A stretch of 64,000 nucleotides of DNA from Pseudoflavonifractor sp. AF19-9AC (GTDB taxonomy: Bacteria > Bacillota > Clostridia > Oscillospirales > Oscillospiraceae), in the NCBI RefSeq assembly GCF_003478995.1, contig NZ_QUGI01000009.1, positions 29,564-93,563 of the forward strand, given 5' to 3'. This document shows, piece after piece, positions 7,419 through 16,030 of this stretch (the first letter of the stretch is position 1; each line of letters opens with the position of its first letter). The position numbers were made by a program, and so were the translations under genes. Below the pieces are notes generated by a model. It saw only the letters and a program-made list of their open reading frames with translations. It was not told the origin of the DNA and did no database searches.

Positions 7419-8705
7419 TTACTCTTCCCAGGGCTCCTTGTGGGGCTTCCAGCCCTCCACCAGTGGCCCCAGCTGGCCGATGATCTTGGGCGTACATACT
7501 GCCACCACGTCGATGGTCTCGCTGTACTCCACCTGCTCCACCTTAGCCTCCTGGTAAAGCCGCTCCAGAATGCCGCCCTTGTCATAGGGCAGATGGATGG
7601 TCACCCGACGGGCGCCGTTGTCCAGCACCCTGTCGATGGCAGCCAGAAGCTCCGGCAGCCCCTCCCCCGTCTTGGCGGAGATGGACACAATGTTCTCCCC
7701 GTGGGGCCGGATGTCCCCGGTCCACCGGTCGCACTTATTGAACACCTCAATACGGGGGGTCTGGTCGGCTCCCAGCTCGTGGATCAGCTCGTCCACCACC
7801 TCCGCCTGCTCCCTCCACTCCTCGTTGGAGGCGTCAATGACGTGGAGCAGCAGGTCAGCAAAGGACAGCTCCTCCAGGGTGGCCTTGAAGGCCTCCACCA
7901 GATGGTGGGGCAGCTTGCGGATAAATCCCACCGTGTCGGAGAGGAGCACCGTGCAGGTATCGGAAATTTCCAGAGTGCGGGTAGTGGTGTCCAACGTGTC
8001 AAAAAGCCGGTTATTGGCGGGAATCTCCGCCCCAGTGAGCTTATTTAAAAGGGTGGACTTACCTGCGTTGGTGTAGCCCACAATGGCCACCACCGGCACC
8101 TCATTTTTAATCCGCCGCTCCCGCTGAGTGGCCCGGACCCGGCGCACATCCTTCAATTCTCCCTCCAGTTTGGAGATCTTCCGGTGGATGTGCCGCCGGT
8201 CGCTCTCCAGCTGGGTCTCACCGGGGCCGCGGGTGCCGATGGCCCCCTCCTGCCGCTCCAGGTGCTTCCACATACCGATGAGCCGGGGCAGCAGGTACTT
8301 GTACTGGGCCAGCTCCACCTGGAGACGGCCCTCCCGGGTACGGGCCCGCTGGGCGAAGATGTCCAGAATCAGGGCGGAGCGGTCCAGCACCGACACGCCG
8401 ATGTCCTCGCTGAGGACTCGCTGCTGGGAGGGAGACAGGGCGTTGTCAAAGATGACCATGTCCGCGTTCATGGCCTCCACCAGCTGCTTCACCTCGGCCA
8501 CCTTACCCTCGCCGATGAAGGTGCGGGGGTCCGGGCTGTCCTTGGACTGCATCACCATACCCACCGTCTCGCCCCCCGCCGTCTCCAGCAGGTCGGACAG
8601 CTCCTCCATGGAAGCCTCAGTGGCATTTTCCTCCCGGGACAGGCTGAAAGCGTCCAGCCCCACCAGCACCGCCCGGTTTCTTGTCTCTTGGATGTGTTGT
8701 TCCAT
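7419..8705 (-). CDS. hflX: GTPase HflX
   Basis: The protein has 428 aa from the ATG at 8705, chosen for its GAGGAA site. HflX binds the 50S subunit and splits or rescues stalled ribosomes under stress. The N-terminal HflX domain contains VIFDNALSPSQQRVL and RDRRHIHRK-type basic segments, followed by a coiled coil. The G domain starts near residue 205 with GYTNAGKSTLLNKL, then DTLDTTTR (switch I), DTVGFIRKLPHHLVEAF (G3) and NKCD (G4). It lies 43 nt after the flavin reductase gene and may be co-transcribed with it. Confidence 0.95.
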   Translation of the reverse strand: MEQHIQETRNRAVLVGLDAFSLSREENATEASMEELSDLLETAGGETVGMVMQSKDSPDPRTFIGEGKVAEVKQLVEAMNADMVIFDNALSPSQQRVLSEDIGVSVLDRSALILDIFAQRARTREGRLQVELAQYKYLLPRLIGMWKHLERQEGAIGTRGPGETQLESDRRHIHRKISKLEGELKDVRRVRATQRERRIKNEVPVVAIVGYTNAGKSTLLNKLTGAEIPANNRLFDTLDTTTRTLEISDTCTVLLSDTVGFIRKLPHHLVEAFKATLEELSFADLLLHVIDASNEEWREQAEVVDELIHELGADQTPRIEVFNKCDRWTGDIRPHGENIVSISAKTGEGLPELLAAIDRVLDNGARRVTIHLPYDKGGILERLYQEAKVEQVEYSETIDVVAVCTPKIIGQLGPLVEGWKPHKEPWEE

Positions 8706-8748
8706 AGTTCCTCCCCGCCGCCCCCCAGGGGCCGGCGGCACAATCTTC

Positions 8749-9252
8749 TCAGGCCTGGCAGTAGGCCTCCACAATTTCGCCGATATACATGGTGTGGTAA
8801 TCCTGGTCAGGATACCACTTCTCCTTCACGTCCTGAGGGATGCGGTCGGGGTCCATTTCCTGGACAAAGCGCTTGCGGCACACCAGCACCAGGCGGGCCT
8901 GCTCAAAGTAGGGGGCTCCGCAGTCGGCAGTGCGCACCGTAAAGCCGCACTCCTTAATTTTGTCCACATCCCGGCCGCTCTTGCTCCCGCACAGGGCGAG
9001 AGCCTTGCGGTACTCCTCGCCAAAGAAAGTCAGGGTGAAGTACTCCTCCCGGTCCAGAAACTCCTTGGTATAGCGCTGAGGACGGATATAGCAGGTGGCG
9101 GCCGGAGCGCCCCACAGCACGCCCAGTCCGCCCCAGGAGGCGGTCATGGTGTTGCACTTCTCCTCCGTACCGGCAGTCACCAGCATCCACTGGTCTCCGA
9201 TGAGGGAAAATACGTTGTCCTTAATATTCTTGGGATCGATACGCTGAAACAT
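8749..9252 (-). CDS. Flavin reductase-like domain protein
   Basis: The protein has 167 aa and the split-barrel FMN-binding fold of the flavin reductase/DIM6-NTAB family. Indicative segments are MLVTAGTEEKCNTMTASWGG near residue 23, ATCYIRPQRYT near 52 and FTLTFFGEEYRKAL near 72. Members reduce or bind FMN with NAD(P)H, and the partner is unknown here. The start has a good GGAGG site. A PCP-like role in supplying reduced flavin is a family inference. Confidence 0.85.
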   Translation of the reverse strand: MFQRIDPKNIKDNVFSLIGDQWMLVTAGTEEKCNTMTASWGGLGVLWGAPAATCYIRPQRYTKEFLDREEYFTLTFFGEEYRKALALCGSKSGRDVDKIKECGFTVRTADCGAPYFEQARLVLVCRKRFVQEMDPDRIPQDVKEKWYPDQDYHTMYIGEIVEAYCQA

Positions 9253-9319
9253 ACTTGCTGCCTCCTGTCTTTTCTTTCAGTCTATGTCCGCTGCCCCGGA
9301 AGGATACCCGGCAGAATTG

Positions 9320-9355
9320 CAAAAAGCCGCACCGAAAACTCGGCGCGGCTTTTGA
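9320..9355 (-). terminator. rpmE terminator
   Basis: On the minus strand, AAAGCCGCGCCGAGTTTTCGGTGCGGCTTTTT is a stem-loop ending in a T run, just after the L31 gene. The pairing is GCCGCGCCGA with TCGGTGCGGC. Confidence 0.85.
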
Positions 9356-9364
9356 AGGCGAATC

Positions 9365-9568
9365 TTACTTGTCGAGGCCAAACTTCTTGTTGAAGCGGCT
9401 GACACGGCCGCCAGTGTCCACCATCTTCTGCTTACCAGTGTAGAAGGGGTGACACTTGGAGCACACTTCCACGCGGATGTCCTTCTTGGTGGAGCCGGTC
9501 TCAATGACGTTGCCACAGGCGCACCGGATGGTGGTCTGCTCGTAGTTGGGGTGGATGCCTTCCTTCAT
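9365..9568 (-). CDS. rpmE: 50S ribosomal protein L31, zinc-binding type
   Basis: The protein has 67 aa from the ATG at 9568, which follows GAGGTG. CAC near residues 12-14 and [13 protein letters not shown] give the four-cysteine zinc ribbon of the C+ form. It is a single-gene unit with its own promoter and terminator. The C-terminus [11 protein letters not shown] is typical. Confidence 0.97.
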   Translation of the reverse strand: MKEGIHPNYEQTTIRCACGNVIETGSTKKDIRVEVCSKCHPFYTGKQKMVDTGGRVSRFNKKFGLDK

Positions 9569-9617
9569 TATGTTCACCTCTTTCTCCATGGAGGGTCATT
9601 TCGTAAACGCATCAGAT

Positions 9618-9646
9618 ATAATAGCATAGTTTTCTTGGAAAAGCAA
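9618..9646 (-). promoter_or_regulatory. rpmE promoter
   Basis: On the minus strand, TTGCTT (9641-9646) and TATTAT (9618-9623) have a 17-nt spacer. Confidence 0.7.
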
Positions 9647-9747
9647 CTGTTTTTTTCAAAAAACTTATGCACTCTTTTTCCCTTGGGGCCCATGGAAATT
9701 TTCCAAATGTTACAAAGGTATTTTTTCCCGCTGTCTGGAAAAAACTA

Positions 9748-9776
9748 TTGCAATCAGTCTTAAATTGTGATAAAAT
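9748..9776 (+). promoter_or_regulatory. rpsB promoter and leader start
   Basis: TTGCAA (9748-9753) and TAAAAT (9771-9776) have a 17-nt spacer. About 105 nt of untranslated leader follow, with a GC-rich hairpin-prone stretch (GCCCGGTGCCCGGGTGTCC) that could be an autoregulatory S2 site. Confidence 0.65.
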
Positions 9777-9890
9777 ACCGAAGCATTATGCGTGGGAGTG
9801 CGGATTTTTCGCCCGGTGCCCGGGTGTCCGGGTTGGCGGAGAACATGATGCCCCCAGAAGAATCAACTGAAATTTAGGAGGAAAACTAAC

Positions 9891-10619
9891 ATGGCAGTCG
9901 TATCTATGAAGCAGCTGCTGGAGGCCGGCGTTCACTTCGGCCACCAGACCCGTCGGTGGAACCCCAAGATGGCCACCTACATTTACACCGAGCGCAACGG
10001 CATCTATATCATTGACCTGCAGAAGACCGTGAAGAAGCTGGAGGAGGCCTATAACTTCGTCCGCGAGCTGGGCGAGAAGGGCGAGACCATCCTCTTCGTC
10101 GGCACCAAGAAGCAGGCTCAGGAGGCCATCAAGGAAGAGGCCGGCCGTGTTGGCATGTACTGGGTGAACGCCCGCTGGCTGGGCGGCATGCTCACCAACT
10201 TCAAGACCATGCGTGGCCGCGTGGACCGTCTGAACCAGCTGAAGAAGATGCAGGAGGACGGCACCTTCGACATGCTGCCCAAGAAGGAAGTCATGAAGCA
10301 CATGGGCGAGATTGCCAAGCTGGAGAAGTACCTGGGTGGCGTGACCGAGATGAAGAAGCTGCCCGGCGCCCTGTTCGTCGTTGACCCCCGCAAGGAGCGC
10401 AACGCCATCAACGAGGCCCGCAAGCTGAACATCCCCATCGTGGCTATCGTGGACACCAACTGCGATCCCGACGAGATCGACTACGTCATCCCCGGCAACG
10501 ACGACGCCATCCGCGCCATCAAGCTCATCTCCTCTGTCATGGCCAACGCCATCCAGGAGGGCAAGCAGGGTCAGGATGAGGCTCCCGCCGCTGAGGCTGA
10601 GGCTCCCGCCGCCGAGTAA
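9891..10619 (+). CDS. rpsB: 30S ribosomal protein S2
   Basis: The protein has 242 aa. The start [20 protein letters not shown] and the later [16 protein letters not shown] are diagnostic. The C-terminus ends in an Ala/Pro/Glu tail ([13 protein letters not shown]). The ATG follows GGAGGA. It pairs with tsf in the classic rpsB-tsf order, separated by a strong hairpin. Confidence 0.98.
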   Translation: MAVVSMKQLLEAGVHFGHQTRRWNPKMATYIYTERNGIYIIDLQKTVKKLEEAYNFVRELGEKGETILFVGTKKQAQEAIKEEAGRVGMYWVNARWLGGMLTNFKTMRGRVDRLNQLKKMQEDGTFDMLPKKEVMKHMGEIAKLEKYLGGVTEMKKLPGALFVVDPRKERNAINEARKLNIPIVAIVDTNCDPDEIDYVIPGNDDAIRAIKLISSVMANAIQEGKQGQDEAPAAEAEAPAAE

Positions 10620-10636
10620 GCGACCCCATCTTTTCA

Positions 10637-10670
10637 ACAGCGCCCGCCCGCGCGGGCGGGCGCTGTTTTT
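10637..10670 (+). terminator. Intergenic terminator/attenuator between rpsB and tsf
   Basis: ACAGCGCCCGCCCG pairs perfectly with CGGGCGGGCGCTGT and runs into TTTTTCT. Readthrough or a second promoter must supply tsf, so this probably tunes the S2 to EF-Ts ratio. Confidence 0.88.
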
Positions 10671-10729
10671 CTATGCACACAAAGGGCCGGCTTTCGCCGG
10701 TCTGAATACAGATATGGAGGAATGTAATT

Positions 10730-11650
10730 ATGGCGATTTCCGCTAAGGACGTACAGAAGCTGCGCGAGATGACCGGCGTTGGCATGATGGACTGCAAGAA
10801 GGCTCTGACCGAGGCCAACGGCGATTTCGACAAGGCCATCGAGTGGCTGCGTGAGAAGGGCCTGGCTGCCCAGACCAAGAAGGCCGGCAAGATTGCTGCC
10901 GAGGGCGTGTCCTACGCCATCGTGGCCGACAACGGTGTGGGCGTGGTCATCGAGGTCAACTCTCAGACCGACTTCGTGGCCAAGAACGAGGTGTTCCAGC
11001 AGTTCGTTAAGGATCTGGCCAACGTGGTTGCCACCGAGAATCCCGCCGACGTGGAGGCTCTGAAGGCCTGCACCTATCCCGGCACCGACCGCACCGTGGC
11101 TGACGTCACCGCTGACAAGGTTCTGGCCATCGGCGAGAACATCCAGATCCGCCGCTTCGTCCGCTATGCCGAGGGCGTGAACGTCCCCTATATCCACATG
11201 GGCGGCAAGATCGGCGTGCTGGTGAATCTGGCTGTCGAGGGCATCGAGGCTGACAAGGTTGTGGAGCTGGGCAAGGACGTGGCTATGCAGATCGCCGCCA
11301 TGAACCCCTCCTTCCTGGATAAGTCCGACGTGGATCAGGCCACTCTGGACAAGGAGAAGGAGATCCTGCTGGCTCAGGCCAAGGAGGACCCCAAGAACGC
11401 CAACAAGCCCGAGAACATCATCGAGAAGATGGTGATGGGCCGCATCGGCAAGTACTACGAGGAGAACTGCCTGCTGCAGCAGGCCTTCGTGAAGGAGAAC
11501 AAGGTCTCCGTGGAGAAGCACGTGGCCGAGGTTGCCAAGCAGCTGGGCGGCAAGATCACCGTCAAGGCCTTCACCCGCTTCGCTACCGGTGAGGGCATCG
11601 AGAAGAAGGAGGACGACTTCGCCGCTGAGGTCGCTTCCATGATTAAGTAA
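10730..11650 (+). CDS. tsf: Translation elongation factor Ts
   Basis: The protein has 306 aa. EF-Ts exchanges GDP for GTP on EF-Tu. The N-terminal UBA-like domain carries the family motif MTGVGMMDCKKAL (residues 14-26). The core contains NSQTDFVAKNEVF (the TDFV contact with EF-Tu) and HMGGKIGVLV. The ATG follows GGAGG. It is highly GC-biased at third positions, as expected for an abundant protein. Confidence 0.98.
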   Translation: MAISAKDVQKLREMTGVGMMDCKKALTEANGDFDKAIEWLREKGLAAQTKKAGKIAAEGVSYAIVADNGVGVVIEVNSQTDFVAKNEVFQQFVKDLANVVATENPADVEALKACTYPGTDRTVADVTADKVLAIGENIQIRRFVRYAEGVNVPYIHMGGKIGVLVNLAVEGIEADKVVELGKDVAMQIAAMNPSFLDKSDVDQATLDKEKEILLAQAKEDPKNANKPENIIEKMVMGRIGKYYEENCLLQQAFVKENKVSVEKHVAEVAKQLGGKITVKAFTRFATGEGIEKKEDDFAAEVASMIK

Positions 11651-11665
11651 GCTTCTTGAGGCCAT

Positions 11666-11753
11666 CCCCCCGCATCTTAGCCTCATTGTCCACTCAATAA
11701 TGACTCAAAAGGAGTCCAAGGTAATCGTAATGATTGCCCTGGGCTCCTTATTT
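11666..11753. repeat. Left imperfect direct repeat of the redox island
   Basis: The shared landmarks are CCCCCCGCA, CTCATTGTCC, AATAATGACTC and CCCTGGGCTC, in that order. They are also found at 17109-17190. The repeat contains the tsf terminator. Confidence 0.6.
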
Positions 11754-11757
11754 TTTT
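11706..11757 (+). terminator. tsf terminator
   Basis: AAGGAGTCCAAGGTAATC pairs, with G-T wobbles, with GATTGCCCTGGGCTCCTT. TATTTTTTTGG follows. Confidence 0.9.
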
Positions 11758-11887
11758 GGAGACCTAAGGGATCAAGAAAATCCTTTGAGTCTCCCTATAT
11801 TAAATATAGACATCGGCATGAAAGAAGATAGCCATGCGAAAAGCGATATAGTAGGTTCAGACATCGCGTCAGACTTCCTCTATAAAA

Positions 11888-11925
11888 CAAAGAGCTGGAA
11901 CGATGATTCCTGCTCTTTCGTTATT
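11888..11925 (-). terminator. Terminator after the aldo/keto reductase gene
   Basis: AAAGAGC and GCTCTTT pair, reinforced by an internal GGAA/TTCC pairing. On the minus strand the hairpin leads into TTTGTTTTATAG. Confidence 0.6.
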
Positions 11926-11946
11926 TTTCGTGTAATCTATTGTTGA

Positions 11947-13098
11947 TTATTTGCGTCTAAAAATCTCTCGTGCTCTCTTCATGTTTTCCCGAATCTTGAC
12001 ACCGAACGGACAGTTAGGTTCACACCGTCCGCACATCAGGCAATCCTCTGCCGTAGCTGAAAGTGCCCAATAATGCTGCGCTACCGTTTCCGGCACAGTA
12101 TCCTGCTGGGTTGCCAGATCCAAAAACTTGGTTACAGCTGCAATATCAATATGGGCGGGACAGGGCTGGCAGTGGTTGCAGTACATACAGCGCCCAGTCA
12201 TGTGAATGGCATTCCCGCTGCTGAAAATATGGGCATAGCTGCGCTCTTCATCGGTCACATCGTAGTATTTTACCGCCTCCAGCACTTCTTCCACGGTGTG
12301 GCAGCCGACGATCACCACTTTTACGCCGTTGCGGTCCAGACAATATTGAATACACTGAGGCACCGTCATAGCCACACCAAAGGGAGAACTCTCTGCTTTC
12401 AGCAGCGTACCGGCCCCCAAGGGCTTCATAACGGTAATTGCTACGCCCTTGGCCTCACAGGCAGAATATAGCTTCTGACGTGCTTCATCCACAACCAGAC
12501 CGCTCTTTTCCATACCCTTAAACTCCATCAGGTCGTAAATATCGGTGTCGGCTGCCTCCATATCGTAGGCGGGGTTGATGCTGAACATCAAAGCGTCGAT
12601 CCAGCCGCTCTCCACGGCTTTCAGGGCAATGTGCGGATTGTGGGAGCTCATACCGATATGCCGGATCACGCCCTTTTCCTTCAGTTCCTTCGCGTATTCC
12701 AAGACTGGCCCTTCAAAAACGGTCTGGAAATCCTCTTCACTGTCAATGTAATGGATCATGCCAACGTCGATATAGTCAGTATGCAGACGCTCCAGCAGAT
12801 CGGCAAAGGAACGCTTTGTCTTTTCGATGTCACGGGTACGAGTGTACTGGCCATCCTCATAGATGGTGCAGAGATGTCCCTGGATGATAAACTGATCCCG
12901 ACGTCCTTGCAAGGCAATGCCGAGGTTATCACGGGTAGGAGCCTGCGGCATGAAGATGTCAATGTAGTTGATCCCATGCTCCTGTGCCGCATCCACAATT
13001 GTCGTGCTTTCTTCGGCGGTCAGGCCGTTGAACCACTCGCCGCCCAACCCAATCTCGCTGACCTTTAATCCGGTTCGTCCCAATGTTCTGTATTTCAT
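11947..13098 (-). CDS. Aldo/keto reductase with C-terminal iron-sulfur domain
   Basis: The protein has 383 aa from the ATG at 13098, which follows GGAGAA. The N-terminal ~280 residues form an AKR TIM barrel: YRTLGRTGLKVSEIGLGGEW, a catalytic-region MIHYID and the cofactor-side PLGAGTL. The C-terminus adds two ferredoxin-type cysteine clusters, CMYCNHCQPCP and CLMCGRCEPNCPFG. This is a clostridial variant that presumably links NAD(P)H or ferredoxin to carbonyl reduction. It is third in the minus-strand redox cluster, but a terminator lies before it, so it may be weakly expressed or have its own promoter. The substrate is unknown. Confidence 0.92.
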   Translation of the reverse strand: MKYRTLGRTGLKVSEIGLGGEWFNGLTAEESTTIVDAAQEHGINYIDIFMPQAPTRDNLGIALQGRRDQFIIQGHLCTIYEDGQYTRTRDIEKTKRSFADLLERLHTDYIDVGMIHYIDSEEDFQTVFEGPVLEYAKELKEKGVIRHIGMSSHNPHIALKAVESGWIDALMFSINPAYDMEAADTDIYDLMEFKGMEKSGLVVDEARQKLYSACEAKGVAITVMKPLGAGTLLKAESSPFGVAMTVPQCIQYCLDRNGVKVVIVGCHTVEEVLEAVKYYDVTDEERSYAHIFSSGNAIHMTGRCMYCNHCQPCPAHIDIAAVTKFLDLATQQDTVPETVAQHYWALSATAEDCLMCGRCEPNCPFGVKIRENMKRAREIFRRK

Positions 13099-13133
13099 AA
13101 GACACAAGTTCTCCTTTTTTATTGGTTCAAAAA

Positions 13134-13172
13134 CTGCCGCAGCAGACCCATAAAATCTGCTGCGGCAATCCA
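13134..13172 (-). terminator. Terminator after the SDR gene
   Basis: On the minus strand, TGCCGCAGCAGA and TCTGCTGCGGCA form a perfect stem followed by GTTTTTG. Confidence 0.85.
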
Positions 13173-13178
13173 TCCGCT

Positions 13179-13901
13179 TTAGTCCTCCTGCTTCGTTTTT
13201 GCGATCACGATTTCACGGACGCAGACGTTCTGCGGCATCTGATAAGCAAACCAGGCGCAGTCCGCAATCTGGGAAGGCTCCAGTCCTCCCTCGATGCTCT
13301 GCTTCCAGAGATTGTAGTTGTTTTTGATCTCCTGACTGGAGGTATGGGAAAGAAGCGGTGTTTCCACAACGCCGGGAGCAATCACGACCATGCGGACATT
13401 GCTGCCGGAAACTTCTTTGCGCATGCTTTCGGTAATGGCATGAACCGCATACTTGGTCCCGCAATAGACAGAGTGGTTGTCGAAAGTCTTTCTTCCGGCA
13501 ATGGAGCTGATGTTGATAATGGTTCCCTCGTTGCGGGCCATCATGTCAGCCAGCACAGCCTTTGTCCCGGCCAGAACACCCTTGACATTGACGTCGATCA
13601 TCCGGCTCCATTCCTCAAAGTCCTGCTCCGCCGGATAGCCCAGCAGCATCAGACCGGCACAGTTGATCAGCAGATCCGTCTTTCCGTACAGATCTTCCGC
13701 CTCTTGGATCGCGGCCTGCATAGCGGAAAGGTCGGTGACATCCACGCTGCGGCACAGGCAGTTGGGCAGATTCAGCTCTTCCATCACTTCTTTTCTTCTG
13801 GCCAGCATCAGAACGGGATGTCCCTCGCTGGAAAATCGCTTGGCAAACTCCATACCAATACCGGAACTGGCTCCGGTAACGACAACTAATTTCTTCATCA
13901 T
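13179..13901 (-). CDS. Short-chain dehydrogenase/reductase
   Basis: The protein has 240 aa from the ATG at 13901; GGGAG lies 7 nt upstream, whereas the in-frame TTG at 13916 lacks a site. It is a classical SDR with TGASSGIG (cofactor binding, near 9-16), NCAG near 86, a catalytic Ser in NISSIAG and the YxxxK motif in SVYCGTKYAVHA. It is an NAD(P)-dependent oxidoreductase of unknown substrate. It lies 11 nt downstream of the flavodoxin-like gene and in the same transcript. Confidence 0.92.
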   Translation of the reverse strand: MMKKLVVVTGASSGIGMEFAKRFSSEGHPVLMLARRKEVMEELNLPNCLCRSVDVTDLSAMQAAIQEAEDLYGKTDLLINCAGLMLLGYPAEQDFEEWSRMIDVNVKGVLAGTKAVLADMMARNEGTIINISSIAGRKTFDNHSVYCGTKYAVHAITESMRKEVSGSNVRMVVIAPGVVETPLLSHTSSQEIKNNYNLWKQSIEGGLEPSQIADCAWFAYQMPQNVCVREIVIAKTKQED

Positions 13902-13912
13902 AGAATCTCCCT

Positions 13913-14461
13913 TCAATTCTGGTTTATAATGGCAGCACAGGCCTCTCTCAGCTGATTGAGCACGCCGTCCTGCATCATCAGTTCCCCCGGCTCGTATGCG
14001 GAGAAAGACATGGAAAATGCCGGCTCCCAGTGCAGATATTCGGCAATACAGCGGAACTGCTCGTGGATCAGACGGTACTGCGGATTCTCCAGCTCATTGG
14101 CGCCGACTACCATAACACCAATTTTTTTGTGCATGGTCTTGAACTGAGAATCCTGGGAATAGAACTTGTCCACAACCATTTTCAGCTGGGCCGACATGCC
14201 CCACCAGTAGACCGGCGTGCCGAAAATCACTGCATCTGCCTGTATGATCTTCTGAATCACTGCATCGGATTCGTCAGGACAAACACAATGCCCGCCATTC
14301 CTTTTGCAGCTATCGCACGCACAGCAGCCGCTGAGCTTCAGATTGCAGACATCCAGAACTTCAACGATGTTCCCATCCTCCAGAATCCCTTTCATCGTCT
14401 GGAGCACAGCATGGGTGTTGCCGTGATGTCTTGGGCTTCCGTTCAGAATTAAAATATTCAT
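13913..14461 (-). CDS. Flavodoxin-family NAD(P)H-dependent FMN reductase
   Basis: The protein has 182 aa. The flavodoxin-like fold is shown by ILILNGSPRHHGNTHAVL (FMN phosphate loop, residues 3-20), a cysteine-rich segment CCACDSCKRNGGHC (near 47-60) and TPVYWWGMSAQLK near 81-93. Proteins of this type reduce quinones, azo or nitro compounds or act on disulfides. The cysteine cluster is common in anaerobes and may hold iron or be redox-active. It is the first gene of the minus-strand cluster, divergent from an HxlR regulator. Confidence 0.92.
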   Translation of the reverse strand: MNILILNGSPRHHGNTHAVLQTMKGILEDGNIVEVLDVCNLKLSGCCACDSCKRNGGHCVCPDESDAVIQKIIQADAVIFGTPVYWWGMSAQLKMVVDKFYSQDSQFKTMHKKIGVMVVGANELENPQYRLIHEQFRCIAEYLHWEPAFSMSFSAYEPGELMMQDGVLNQLREACAAIINQN

Positions 14462-14575
14462 TCTTTAGCCTTCCTTTTCCTTCCTATGGATTTGAGTTCC
14501 CATGCCATCGCTTTGACCGCTTTTGTCATGGAATCCCTCCCGAACAAGCAAAGTACTATCTTGCATTATCAGAAA

Positions 14576-14597
14576 AATGCGATATACTCGCATTATA
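14576..14597. promoter_or_regulatory. Operator/promoter between the flavodoxin operon and the HxlR gene
   Basis: AATGCGA-TATAC-TCGCATT (14576-14594) is a perfect 7-bp inverted repeat. It overlaps a minus-strand TATAAT (14592-14597). A second short palindrome, GTGAAGTAATTTTCAC, lies near 14643-14658 before the regulator. Confidence 0.6.
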
Positions 14598-14676
14598 TAG
14601 TCCTTTATAATCTTCAACAAGTACGCACATTATTTTTATAAAGTGAAGTAATTTTCACTATAAGAGGTGAAGTACA

Positions 14677-15036
14677 GTGGAAAAAATCATGGTCACTTGC
14701 GAGATGGAAGTAACCTTGAAAATGATCGGTGGGAAATGCAAGCCGCTTATTTTAGACAGTCTGATCCGCAACGGTACGCAGCGGTTCAGTGAGTTGATGC
14801 GGGAGATCACCCAGGTTTCTCAAAGGACCCTTACAAACCAGCTTCGTGAACTGGAAAGTGACGGTTTGATCACCCGCACGGTATATGCGGAAGTCCCGCC
14901 ACGGGTAGAATATTCCATCACTTCAAAGGGAAAGTCTCTGGAACACATTTTGGAACTTATGTGTGAGTGGGGCGAGAAGAACATTGACGACCGGTTTGTC
15001 ATGACAAATCCACAATGTTCCGACTGCGAAGATTGA
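14677..15036 (+). CDS. HxlR-family transcriptional regulator
   Basis: The protein has 119 aa with a GTG start placed 7 nt after AGAGGTGA. A winged HTH of the HxlR type spans about residues 12-95: MIGGKCKPLILDSL, then RFSELMREITQVSQRTLTNQL and PPRVEYSITSKG. Cys8 near the N-terminus sits where redox-sensing YodB/QorR-type members carry their sensor Cys. Cys21 and a C-terminal CSDC pair are also present. It is divergent from three oxidoreductases and followed by a VOC protein, so it probably represses both sets until oxidised or alkylated (inference). Confidence 0.92.
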   Translation: MEKIMVTCEMEVTLKMIGGKCKPLILDSLIRNGTQRFSELMREITQVSQRTLTNQLRELESDGLITRTVYAEVPPRVEYSITSKGKSLEHILELMCEWGEKNIDDRFVMTNPQCSDCED

Positions 15037-15058
15037 TTGCAAGGAAGGAGATACCGCT

Positions 15059-15517
15059 ATGCTGAACGAGGTCATGCATATTGGAATTACAGTCAGCGAC
15101 ATGGAGCGCTCCATCTCATTTTACCGAGATGTTTTAGGGCTTGACTATCAAGGCGAATTGATGATGGAGGGACCGGAGACCGATGCGTTATTCCATTTGT
15201 CCGGCTGCAAAGTACGGGTCGCCTATTTGAATGGAAGTTCGGAGCTCTTTGCCCCGCCGGTAGAATTGATTCAATTTTTGGCACCTGGATTTGAAGTAAG
15301 TCACCCTGATCTGCAGAAGACTTCCATTTCTGAACTTTGCTTTCACTGTGAGAACATTGACCAGCTATATCGACATCTGAAGGATCATCAGGTGGAGTGC
15401 TTGTCCGAGCCGCAGTCTTTTGATTTCACAAAGTATGGTTTTGGAAAAAGCAGAGCAATATATTTTAAAGATCCGGACGGGATCGTTTTAGAAGCAATTC
15501 AAAATATAGACAAATAG
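15059..15517 (+). CDS. VOC-superfamily (glyoxalase-like) protein
   Basis: The protein has 152 aa with two beta-alpha-beta-beta-beta modules. HIGITVSDMERSISFYRDVLG (part) opens the first, with His near residue 7 as a likely metal ligand. YFKDPDGIVLEAIQ closes the second, with Glu as a metal ligand. Such enzymes include glyoxalase I, dioxygenases and thiol transferases. Beside an HxlR sensor and reductases, removal of an electrophile such as methylglyoxal or a quinone is plausible but unproven. It lies 22 nt downstream of the regulator with a GGAGG-type site, so they form one operon. Confidence 0.88.
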   Translation: MLNEVMHIGITVSDMERSISFYRDVLGLDYQGELMMEGPETDALFHLSGCKVRVAYLNGSSELFAPPVELIQFLAPGFEVSHPDLQKTSISELCFHCENIDQLYRHLKDHQVECLSEPQSFDFTKYGFGKSRAIYFKDPDGIVLEAIQNIDK

Positions 15518-16030
15518 GCCTTACAGTTCCCCACAGAGTCCGGAATTATTACTTTAATTGAAGATATATCCGAAGTATCATTACAAAAAATGTGAATTTT
15601 GCTTCATCCTCCCCTAAACAAAAGCGTTTGTTTAGGCCTTCAAAGCGACAATACTAAAACTGTACCCAAAGGACTACTATCTTAAATACAAATAGGCTCA
15701 ACAGTTAAATATTACTTTTCTCCTCTTAACACACAGTATTTCATTTCTTTACCCGATGCAGCAGTATTCGACGGTCTTGTTATTCCAAACAGCAGACTGA
15801 CTCTTTGCTTCCCTGCATCGAGCCCATGTTATTAAGTTGTTGTCCACAGGTACAACAGACCCACCACGCCAATTTTCTTTGTATATAAGATATTCCCTCT
15901 CATTTATCATGAAAAAATGACAACTTATCACGGCTTGAAACAGTCACTTTTAGAAAACCTAAAATATGATTTTCCCATGGCGCATATAATACTTATGACT
16001 CTACAAACAAGTTACACTGCATCACAGACT
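15518..16030. other. AT-rich intergenic stretch with hairpin and a short remnant
   Basis: CCTAAACAAA-AGCG-TTTGTTTAGG (15613-15636) is a perfect 10-bp hairpin followed by CCTT, perhaps the end of the VOC transcript. A minus-strand 60-codon frame at 15749-15931 (containing REYLIYKENWRGGSVVPVDN) may be a fragment of a mobile-element gene. I do not recognise it, and no ribosome site is obvious. Otherwise I see no gene. Confidence 0.4.
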
